A stretch of 64,000 bases of DNA, taken from CAZAQS01 sp046485135 (GTDB lineage Bacteria > Chloroflexota > Anaerolineae > Anaerolineales > UBA4823). Position 1 is the first letter of the stretch. Every line of letters starts with the position of its first letter. The stretch lies in NCBI GenBank assembly GCA_046485135.1, contig JAWOHN010000044.1:1-64000 (forward strand). Direction: 5' to 3'. Made by a program: the position numbers and the translations under genes. The notes under the pieces are model-generated. The model saw nothing but the letters and a program-made list of their open reading frames with translations, was not told the origin of the DNA and did no database searches. Positions 1 to 6,989 of the stretch are shown here, piece after piece.

Positions 1-222
1 ATTGGAGATTTATTGGCCTTTAGTTTAATGGTAAATAAAGATGTAAGATTTCAAATGTATCTTGAAGCAGTAGTTGTCGAATTATCAGGCGATTATAAAG
101 ACATCTATCTCTATCATTTAAGTAATGCGGATTTTATAAAATCTAACACAGGCAAACTGTTTGAGACAACTGAAATCGTAGGTGGTCGTTTGTGGCAAGT
201 AAATTATCCTGATGATCCATAG
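1..222 (+). CDS. C-terminal part of an unknown protein (5' end outside window)
   Basis: The reading frame is open from the first base of the window and stops with TAG at 220-222, so about 73 C-terminal residues are visible. A TTG at 13 is the first possible start inside the window, but it has no ribosome-binding site and the frame continues upstream, so I read this as a truncated gene. The visible part is a mixed alpha/beta-looking sequence rich in hydrophobic and acidic residues, ending in Asn-Tyr-Pro-Asp-Asp-Pro. I do not recognise a family. It is AT-richer than the neighbouring genes. Confidence 0.5.
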   Translation: MGDLLAFSLMVNKDVRFQMYLEAVVVELSGDYKDIYLYHLSNADFIKSNTGKLFETTEIVGGRLWQVNYPDDP

Positions 223-285
223 AAATTTTTTTCTTCAACAACTGGTATCACTCTATTTTTCCATGGCCACATCCTGCAAGTTTCC

Positions 286-314
286 TTGACATCTCTCATT
301 CGAGTGGCTATAAT
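286..314 (+). promoter_or_regulatory. Consensus sigma-70-type promoter of the tRNA gene
   Basis: TTGACA at 286-291 and TATAAT at 309-314 are separated by exactly 17 bp. Both hexamers match the housekeeping consensus perfectly. Transcription would start near 321, a few bases before the tRNA at 329. Confidence 0.85.
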
Positions 315-328
315 CCAATCATCCTTAC

Positions 329-400
329 GCGGGTGTCGCCAAGTGGTAAGGCAACGGCTTCCCAAGCCGTTATTCGTGGGTTCGAATCCCATCACCCGCT
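329..400 (+). tRNA. tRNA-Gly (anticodon CCC)
   Basis: A full cloverleaf can be drawn. The acceptor stem GCGGGTG (329-335) pairs with CACCCGC (393-399), with T400 as discriminator. The anticodon stem is ACGGC/GCCGT around a loop TTCCCAA, giving anticodon CCC (reads GGG). The T-loop is TTCGAAT within GTGGG/CCCAT. The 3' CCA is not encoded and must be added after transcription; a CCA-adding-type enzyme is encoded at 61739-63430. Confidence 0.93.
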
Positions 401-410
401 TTTCGTAGAA

Positions 411-436
411 AAGCACCCTGATGCGGGTGCTTTTTT
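411..436 (+). terminator. Rho-independent terminator after tRNA-Gly
   Basis: AAGCACCC (411-418) and GGGTGCTT (425-432) form an 8-bp stem with a 6-nt loop, and the stem runs into six T residues at 431-436. It lies 10 bp after the tRNA. Confidence 0.85.
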
Positions 437-562
437 CGAAATCTTTGCGAAAAATAACAAATTTGCAATGAAATTTATAAAAAATACTTGTTACAATGGT
501 AGGTATCAGGCAAATTCCTCCACAGACACATTTGATACGTTACAATCCTGGTAAGATACAAT

Positions 563-964
563 ATGACAAGTTCATTTACCGGCGCCACGATCCTGTATAT
601 TGAAGATAACCCAGATAACCGTATGCTGATCCGCCGGGTGATGCAAGCCGAAGGCTACACCTTTCTAGAGGCAACCAATGCGTTGGAAGCCTGGCAGAGC
701 ATTCAGGTGAACCGCCCTGACCTGATCTTGATGGATATCAATTTGCCTGGCGTGGATGGCTACACACTGACAGCCAAGCTAAAAGCATTACCCCAACTTG
801 CCCGCATACCAATTGTAGCCATGACAGCCAATGTTATGAAAGGTGATCGTGAAAGGACCTTGCAGGCAGGCTGTGATGGTTATATACAAAAACCGGTTGA
901 TATCGATTCACTCCCAGAACAGATCGATTATTTTCTAAGAGAGGCGCTCCGTGCAGACAACTGA
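563..964 (+). CDS. Single-domain response regulator (stand-alone receiver)
   Basis: This 133-residue protein is only a CheY-like receiver domain with no output domain. The acidic pocket is Glu14-Asp15, the phosphoacceptor is Asp58 (LILMDINLPG), and the conserved switch residues are Thr88 and Lys110 (KP motif). It is the first gene of a long co-directional signalling run and overlaps the next receiver gene by 14 bp, so the two are surely co-transcribed. Stand-alone receivers usually act as phosphorelay intermediates or protein-protein switches; the likely donor is the hybrid kinase at 12198. TACAAT boxes lie at 541-546 and 557-562 but no convincing -35 was found, and no ribosome-binding site precedes the ATG. 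Confidence 0.9.
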   Translation: MTSSFTGATILYIEDNPDNRMLIRRVMQAEGYTFLEATNALEAWQSIQVNRPDLILMDINLPGVDGYTLTAKLKALPQLARIPIVAMTANVMKGDRERTLQAGCDGYIQKPVDIDSLPEQIDYFLREALRADN

Positions 965-1439
965 AGCCTTATTCATCAAACCCTATTCTGACTCTGTTCC
1001 TTTGGAAGATAAGGAAAGCTCCCTGGCGCGCAGTGAGGATATCCTGCAGGATGCCATCGTCCTGGTGGTAGAGGACAATGTCTCGAATTTCGTGCTGATT
1101 GCCCGTATGCTGGGTTATATGGGCATTCACTGCGAATGGAAAACATCTGGCTATGAAGTTGTTGAGTATGCCGATGCCTTGCCCCAATTGGACTTGATCC
1201 TGATGGATATCCGCCTACCCTATGAAGATGGATATGGCGCATTACGAAAAATTCGCGGCTGCAAGACCTTGAAAGACACCCTAGTTGTGGCAGTAACAGC
1301 CGAATCCAGTTTGGAACAGTTAAATAAGGCCAAAAACGCCGGGTTTGACGGTTTCTTAGGCAAACCACTTGACATGGATCGCTTCCCGGACCAAATCCGC
1401 CGAATTCTGAGCAGGGAACCGGTTTGGGAATTGGGCTGA
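951..1439 (+). CDS. Single-domain response regulator with N-terminal extension
   Basis: A 162-residue receiver protein. About 33 N-terminal residues have no clear fold, then follows the receiver with Glu41-Asp42, phosphoacceptor Asp86 (LILMDIRLPYEDG), Thr116 and Lys138. The start is GTG at 951, supported by a GAGAGG-type ribosome-binding site just upstream inside the preceding gene; the 14-bp overlap indicates translational coupling. It has no DNA-binding or enzymatic output. The two adjacent receivers are related but clearly divergent, so they probably have different partners. Confidence 0.88.
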   Translation: MQTTEALFIKPYSDSVPLEDKESSLARSEDILQDAIVLVVEDNVSNFVLIARMLGYMGIHCEWKTSGYEVVEYADALPQLDLILMDIRLPYEDGYGALRKIRGCKTLKDTLVVAVTAESSLEQLNKAKNAGFDGFLGKPLDMDRFPDQIRRILSREPVWELG

Positions 1440-1474
1440 ACGGCCCACACCATCACCTGGCACAAAAATTGCAC

Positions 1475-1480
1475 TATAAT
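1475..1480 (+). promoter_or_regulatory. Possible internal -10 box
   Basis: A perfect TATAAT lies in the 96-bp gap before the first GAF sensor gene (1536). No good -35 hexamer is placed 16-18 bp upstream, so this is a weak candidate for an internal promoter of the sensor run. Confidence 0.3.
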
Positions 1481-1535
1481 TGTTACGTCCACAGCTCCAG
1501 ACACTTCTTGGGCCCACGAAAATCTGGAGAACCTT

Positions 1536-2852
1536 ATGTCTTTGGTAACACCGAAACCACCACGCCGTTTCAGGGGAAAATCGGCGCGACATACGGGTTT
1601 ACGAGATCGCCTCGACAAAGCCCGCCGAACTAGATTCGACGGCCCTTTTTTGGTTCAACAAGCAGCTCTTCAAATTAACCGGGCTGCTTCAGCCAATGAA
1701 GTCATCCAGGCGACTGCCAGCGCCCTGGCACTGGCCCCTGACCCCTGCTTTGTTTTTCAGGTCAGTCCAGATGGCTTAAGCCTGGAGATTCCACGGGGAA
1801 AAAGCTTCGCCCAGATCAGCATTCAACAAATTGAGTCCCTGATCACAGAAGATCAGGAGAGCGCGATCATCGAGACGGATTGGTTAGACTCACCTTTCCA
1901 ACCTTTACAGGACACTTTGATCGAGAATGGTTGCAAATCGGCAATTGCATTGCCCATCCGCAAAGGCGGCGCGATAGCTTCTTTGATCTTGGTGGGTCTT
2001 GGCGCAGACAGAGGACCTACACTGCCCTCCTTGCGGATCTATTCCACGATTGCTGAAATCGCTGAGACAGGCCTGGATAAAACCCTGGCAATCCAAAGCG
2101 CTCAACGCCCCTTGGCGGAATTAGAAGCATTTAACTTTATCAGCCAGGCCGTTGCCGGACAGACCGATCTTGAAGAGCTTTACCCAATCATCCATAAAGC
2201 GATCGGCCAAATTTTAGGAGAGGTTGATCTAATTATCGCCCTTTACGATTCCAGCCGCCAAATCATCCAAGTACCTTACCTATACGAGCATCCCAACCTG
2301 CTCTCAATTGACCCTTTTCCTTTAGGCCAGGGCTTGACCTCCGTACTGATCCGCACACGCCAATCACTCTTGTTATCCAGGGATGTCGAGATCCAAGCGC
2401 GCGAAATGGGAGCTATCGTCCTGGGTCAGGCGCCAAAATCCTGGTTAGGCGTACCTATGCTGGTAGCCGATGAGCCAATCGGCGCATTGGTCGTTCAGGA
2501 CTTAGAGCAAGAATTTCGCTTCAGCGAGGATGACCAGCGCTTGCTGACCTCTTTGGGAGCTCAGATTGCGGTCTCAATTTACAACGCACAATTGATCGAT
2601 CAGAGTCGCCGCATGGCCAGACGCGAACGCTTACTGCACGAAGTAACCAGCAAGATCCGCAGCTCAACGGATATGAAAACCATCCTGGCCACAACTGCCA
2701 CTGAACTTGGGCGAGCTTTACACCTGCAAAGCGCTACGATTGAAGTCGGCATAAAACAAAACTCGAGCAGCAATGCTGGTTTGAAGAAATCAAACGGAGA
2801 CAAGCCACCCCAAGAGCAATCTGAACCAGGTGAAGAGAGGCCTGCTCCATGA
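1536..2852 (+). CDS. Soluble GAF-domain sensor protein without output domain
   Basis: A 438-residue protein with no membrane segment. After a basic N-terminus (residues 1-35) come two GAF-type modules at about 40-190 and 200-345, the second ending in the typical helix 'DDQRLLTSLGAQIAVSIYNAQL'-like region. A short helix and the first third of another GAF (about 360-400) follow, then a polar Ser/Glu/Pro-rich tail. There is no HisKA, HATPase, GGDEF or DNA-binding domain. The same truncated-GAF ending is present in the next four proteins, so it looks like a shared adaptor piece. A TGGAGAA ribosome-binding site precedes the ATG. The stop overlaps the next start by 4 bp. The ligand is unknown. Confidence 0.8.
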   Translation: MSLVTPKPPRRFRGKSARHTGLRDRLDKARRTRFDGPFLVQQAALQINRAASANEVIQATASALALAPDPCFVFQVSPDGLSLEIPRGKSFAQISIQQIESLITEDQESAIIETDWLDSPFQPLQDTLIENGCKSAIALPIRKGGAIASLILVGLGADRGPTLPSLRIYSTIAEIAETGLDKTLAIQSAQRPLAELEAFNFISQAVAGQTDLEELYPIIHKAIGQILGEVDLIIALYDSSRQIIQVPYLYEHPNLLSIDPFPLGQGLTSVLIRTRQSLLLSRDVEIQAREMGAIVLGQAPKSWLGVPMLVADEPIGALVVQDLEQEFRFSEDDQRLLTSLGAQIAVSIYNAQLIDQSRRMARRERLLHEVTSKIRSSTDMKTILATTATELGRALHLQSATIEVGIKQNSSSNAGLKKSNGDKPPQEQSEPGEERPAP

Positions 2853-4501
2853 AGAGAGACAACCTGATCGAAAAGATCGTCAGGCCAGCGCCCGCCCGGG
2901 TTAACGATCCGCATAGCTGGCGCGAACCGCTCTTAAACGGCTTGCTGATTGCAGCGACATTGACCAGCATCATTGCTTTTGGCGCTTATCTACCCCTGGC
3001 GTTGCAGAGTGAGGCAGTTATCGCTACCATCTTCTATGCGATCGTCTGTCTGAGTCTGATCATGCTAACTGTATTGCGGAGATTGCCATACACCTTGCGC
3101 AGCGTTGGCCTGTTAGCGACTATCTATTTGGCCGGTGCAACATCCATAATCAGCACTGGTCTGATGGGCAGCGGGCAGATTTTCTTATTGGTTCTACCGC
3201 TGATTGGCTCGATTTTGTTGGGTACCAGTGGGGGAATTGCCGGATTGGTCCTAAGCGTCGCAACGGTTGGCCTGAGCGGTTTGCTCCTCGCTGGTGAAGA
3301 GTTATGGTTTTCATCTGCGGTAAGCTTTGCTTTGGTGAGCGCAATCACGACAATCACCTTGACCATCCTGGTACAACGGCTCGAATGGAGTCTCAAGACA
3401 GGCAAGAGCGCCGCAGATCAAATGGCAACCGAACGCGCCCAACTCGAGCAACGGGTTTTTGAACGCACTCAGGTACTCGAACGCCGCCTTGGGCAGATCT
3501 ACACCGCAGCTGAAATCTCACGCGCCATCAGTGCGGTCTTAGACCGGCAATCCTTATTGCAACAAGTGGTAGATTTGGTACAGCACAGGTTTGAGCTTTA
3601 CTACGTGGGCGTCTTCCTGGTTGACGACCAGCAAGAATTCGCCGTCCTGCAGGCCGGCACCGGAGAAGCTGGACAAAAGATGATTGCTGAGGGGCACCGG
3701 CTCAAGATCGGCGGTACATCCATGGTCGGTTGGGCCGTGGCTCACAAAGAACCACGGATTGCCCTGGACGTTGGCAGCGAATCGGTCCACTTTCGGAACC
3801 CACACTTGCCGATGACGCTCTCAGAAATGGCCCTGCCTTTAGTCAGCGGACCTCGGGTTTTAGGCGCCATGACCATCCAATCTGGGCAACCGGATGCGTT
3901 CGACCAGGATGACATTACTGTCTTGAAAGCTATCGCGGATACCCTGGCCACCGCTCTTGAAAACGCCGATCTATTCCGTGAACTTGAAACTCGCCTAGAG
4001 GAGATTCGCGCCTTGCACGCGCAGTACTTGATCCAGGCTTGGAGTGAGGCTCCCCGTTTACACGGAGATCTATCCTATACCTACAATGCTTCTTTGCTCA
4101 AGGAATATGTCGATAATCCGGCGGAAGTTGAATTCCCGGTCACCCTGCGCGGCCAGCATATTGGCAAGTTAACCGTTCAGGCAGCCAAAGAGCAATTATC
4201 GACTGAAGACCTGGCCTTCATTGACGCTGTTACTACGGAGGCCGCCCTGGCGTTAGAGAACGCCCGCTTATTGGAAGAAAACCAACGTCGCGCCCAACAA
4301 GAGCACCTGTTGGGTGAAATCTCTGCCAGGGCTCAACAATACATGGATTTGGATATGGTCTTAAAGACCGCCGTACAAGATGTCAGGCAGGCCCTCAATG
4401 CGCCAAAAGTACGCATTCGCCTAAGCAGTGAACATTCACCAACTGAGCCCACCGTGAATAAGAAGGACGGCATTTATGAAAGCCAGGAGAATCCTGGATA
4501 A
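2849..4501 (+). CDS. Polytopic membrane GAF sensor without output domain
   Basis: A 550-residue protein. Residues about 26-180 form roughly six hydrophobic helices, followed by a coiled-coil stretch (185-215, Glu/Arg/Gln-rich), a well conserved GAF domain (about 220-370), a second degenerate GAF-like module (about 380-480) and the shared truncated-GAF ending (about 485-530). No kinase, cyclase or methyl-accepting signalling domain is present. The GAF is paralogous to those in the next three genes (shared 'AVLQAGTGEAGQ' and 'DDITVLKAIAD'-type motifs). The start overlaps the previous stop as ATGA with a GAGAGG ribosome-binding site. The protein probably senses something in or at the membrane and signals through protein contacts. 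Confidence 0.8.
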   Translation: MKRDNLIEKIVRPAPARVNDPHSWREPLLNGLLIAATLTSIIAFGAYLPLALQSEAVIATIFYAIVCLSLIMLTVLRRLPYTLRSVGLLATIYLAGATSIISTGLMGSGQIFLLVLPLIGSILLGTSGGIAGLVLSVATVGLSGLLLAGEELWFSSAVSFALVSAITTITLTILVQRLEWSLKTGKSAADQMATERAQLEQRVFERTQVLERRLGQIYTAAEISRAISAVLDRQSLLQQVVDLVQHRFELYYVGVFLVDDQQEFAVLQAGTGEAGQKMIAEGHRLKIGGTSMVGWAVAHKEPRIALDVGSESVHFRNPHLPMTLSEMALPLVSGPRVLGAMTIQSGQPDAFDQDDITVLKAIADTLATALENADLFRELETRLEEIRALHAQYLIQAWSEAPRLHGDLSYTYNASLLKEYVDNPAEVEFPVTLRGQHIGKLTVQAAKEQLSTEDLAFIDAVTTEAALALENARLLEENQRRAQQEHLLGEISARAQQYMDLDMVLKTAVQDVRQALNAPKVRIRLSSEHSPTEPTVNKKDGIYESQENPG

Positions 4502-4515
4502 GGAGGCGTGGCAAT

Positions 4516-6969
4516 ATGGACGCCCACAGCAGCTATAAACCCTACACCAGCATCCGCTTTCGCTTGCTGCTCCTGTTGGGACTGATCACCACCAGCGCGG
4601 TATTGGTGATCGCTATCATTGCGGTCGTCAGCGCTCAGTCACAGGGACGCGCCGCCCAGGAAGTCAGCGGGCGCGCCTTGCGTGAACAGGCGGAAATATA
4701 TCTGCTCCAACTCACGCAAGGGAATGCAACCGAGTATGACCTGGCTATGCAACAAATCACCCGCGAAGCCAATCGCTTAGCGGCCTATACAGCTGCGCTT
4801 TTTGACAATCCGGACGCGTTTGATACCGCCGCTTATTGGACAGCCGATGAGCACCTGAGCCAGGAAGCAGATGGGCAGTTTAAAAACTCAGTGGATGATA
4901 TCAGCAGCCTGTTTATACCGAATTTTATTGAACTCTCAGACGAGATCAAACAAGACACTGAGCTAAGCGCTTATCTGGATCTGATTTTCCCTAACATCTT
5001 GCAAAATAACCGCAACGTAGAAGCCATCTATTTCGCCACCCCCAACGAGATGGTACGCTACTACCCAAACATCGACCTGGGCTCGGTTATCCCAGCCGAT
5101 TTCCAGGCCACACAGCGGGTATGGTACAGTGGTAGCCTCCCAGAAGCCAATCCAGACAGAAGCACCTGGTGGACGCCTGTATATATCGATGCAACCGGTC
5201 TGGGAGCGGTAACCACCGCTGCTTCCCCGGTATATAACCAGACCGGCGAATTGATGGGGGTGATTGGATTAGACGTTTCATTGAACGAAATGAAATCCCA
5301 GATCGAAGCAACGCAAGTTCTGGATTCAGGTTACTCCTTCCTGATAGACATGGAAGGGAAAGCCATTGCCCTAACTGAAAGGGGTTTCCTGGATATTATG
5401 GGTTACCTACCCGGTGATGACTTCGCCGGTACAGATCTGACAGCCACTCTGACCGGCTTTTCTCCCATCATCGATCAAATGATGGCTGGAGAAAGCGGTT
5501 TTGGTACTGTCGTAGTAGCCGGTAAAGAGTTGTTTATCGCCTACGCTCCCCTGGAAAGCACAGGCTGGAGCCAGGGCAGCGTTGTGCCGGCTGGGGACGT
5601 CCTGCGGGCTGTGGCTCTACTAGAAGATGAATTACAGTCGACGACCCGCGCATTGGTGACGCAACGCCTCTTGCCGGTCAGTGTCATCATTTTGCTAGTG
5701 GTTCTGCTGGTGGGTTGGGTGATTGCCTACCGCTTGAGCAAACCGATCCAACAACTGGCTGCAGCTGCGCTGGAAATCAGGAGCGGGAACTGGGATATTG
5801 AGGTGCCAGTCCGCGGCAATGACGAGATTGGCGTGCTTGCATATGCCTTCAAAGATATGGCAGATAGGATGCACGAGATATTTGCCCAGCTGGAACAGCG
5901 CGTATCCGAACGTACTCAAGACCTTGAGCGCCGTTCCAACCAAATCCAGGTGGCAGCGGAAGTCGCCCGAGATGCAGCCGCCAGCCAGGATCTGGACCTT
6001 TTACTCAACCGGGCAGTAAATCTTGTGCGGGACCGGTTTGGCTTCTATCACTCAGGCATATTCCTTCTGGATGAAGCCAGGGAATACGCCGTACTACGAG
6101 CAGCCACAGGCGAAGCTGGACAACTGATGTTGGAAAGAGGTCACCGGCTTAAAGTGGGAGAAGAGGGGATCGTCGGATTTGTGTCAGGCGCCAACCAACC
6201 TCGCATCTCGCTAGATGTTGGTGTGGATGCGGTGCATTTCAAGAACCCCATCCTGCCTGAAACACGGTCAGAGATGGGCCTGCCCTTAAGAGCCGGCGAA
6301 ATTGTGATCGGGGTTCTGGATGTCCAATCGAAGCAGGCTTCTGCCTTTGACCAGGACGATATCACCATCTTGCAGACCTTGGCAGACCAACTGGCTGTTG
6401 CCATCCAAAATGCACGCTTATTACAAGAAGCCCAAGAGAATCTGCAACAGCTTCAGGTATTATATGGACGCTACAATCTGGATGCCTGGGAGAGCCTGGA
6501 AAGCGCTCGCAATATTATCGGCTACCAGATGGACCAGGCCGGCTTGCGCCCTGTGACAAACCGGCTTAATGGCGGGCCTGGCAAGACAGACGACCAAGCA
6601 GACCTGCCTCCTATCAGCAAACCTCTGGAAGTACGCGGCAGAGCAATCGGTTTCTTGGAAGTATGGCCCGAGCAAGAGGAAGCCTCCACTGAAGAAACTG
6701 AATTTCTGGAAGCGATTTCTGAACGGATCAGCCTGGCTCTGGAGAGCGCCCGTATCTTCGAAGAAACTCGGTCCCTGGCCTTCCGGGAAGAAACGCTAAA
6801 CCAGATGGTTGCACGCTTTAATCAATCTTTGGATTTCAACACTCTGATGGATTCTGCTCTCACACAACTCTGGCAAATGCCAAATGTATCTGAAGTATCC
6901 ATCCATATCGGGCCACCAGATTCATTTTCAACTGAGGCGCAGGGAACATCAAATGATGACGGCAAATAG
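4516..6969 (+). CDS. Cache-HAMP-GAF membrane receptor without output domain
   Basis: An 817-residue receptor. A first membrane helix (about 12-35) is followed by an extracytoplasmic double-Cache-type sensor (about 40-375, with Trp-Trp-Thr-Pro-Val-Tyr and 'GVIGLDVSL' motifs typical of Cache). Then come a second membrane helix (about 385-408), HAMP (about 409-460), coiled coil, GAF (about 480-640), a degenerate GAF (about 650-750) and the shared truncated-GAF ending. This is the layout of a chemoreceptor or sensor kinase with the transmitter removed. A strong AAGGAGG ribosome-binding site lies 9 nt before the ATG. Cache domains in other proteins bind small molecules such as amino acids or organic acids; which one here is unknown. 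Confidence 0.83.
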   Translation: MDAHSSYKPYTSIRFRLLLLLGLITTSAVLVIAIIAVVSAQSQGRAAQEVSGRALREQAEIYLLQLTQGNATEYDLAMQQITREANRLAAYTAALFDNPDAFDTAAYWTADEHLSQEADGQFKNSVDDISSLFIPNFIELSDEIKQDTELSAYLDLIFPNILQNNRNVEAIYFATPNEMVRYYPNIDLGSVIPADFQATQRVWYSGSLPEANPDRSTWWTPVYIDATGLGAVTTAASPVYNQTGELMGVIGLDVSLNEMKSQIEATQVLDSGYSFLIDMEGKAIALTERGFLDIMGYLPGDDFAGTDLTATLTGFSPIIDQMMAGESGFGTVVVAGKELFIAYAPLESTGWSQGSVVPAGDVLRAVALLEDELQSTTRALVTQRLLPVSVIILLVVLLVGWVIAYRLSKPIQQLAAAALEIRSGNWDIEVPVRGNDEIGVLAYAFKDMADRMHEIFAQLEQRVSERTQDLERRSNQIQVAAEVARDAAASQDLDLLLNRAVNLVRDRFGFYHSGIFLLDEAREYAVLRAATGEAGQLMLERGHRLKVGEEGIVGFVSGANQPRISLDVGVDAVHFKNPILPETRSEMGLPLRAGEIVIGVLDVQSKQASAFDQDDITILQTLADQLAVAIQNARLLQEAQENLQQLQVLYGRYNLDAWESLESARNIIGYQMDQAGLRPVTNRLNGGPGKTDDQADLPPISKPLEVRGRAIGFLEVWPEQEEASTEETEFLEAISERISLALESARIFEETRSLAFREETLNQMVARFNQSLDFNTLMDSALTQLWQMPNVSEVSIHIGPPDSFSTEAQGTSNDDGK

Positions 6970-6989
6970 ATCAGACCGGTAAATATTTC

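Noticed and set aside
204..416. Minus-strand open frame across the tRNA
   Set aside because: It is the well-known spurious frame produced by reading through a tRNA; the cloverleaf explains these bases.
333..554. Plus-strand open frame starting inside the tRNA
   Set aside because: Its first residues are a translation of the tRNA, and it runs through the terminator hairpin; no ribosome-binding site.
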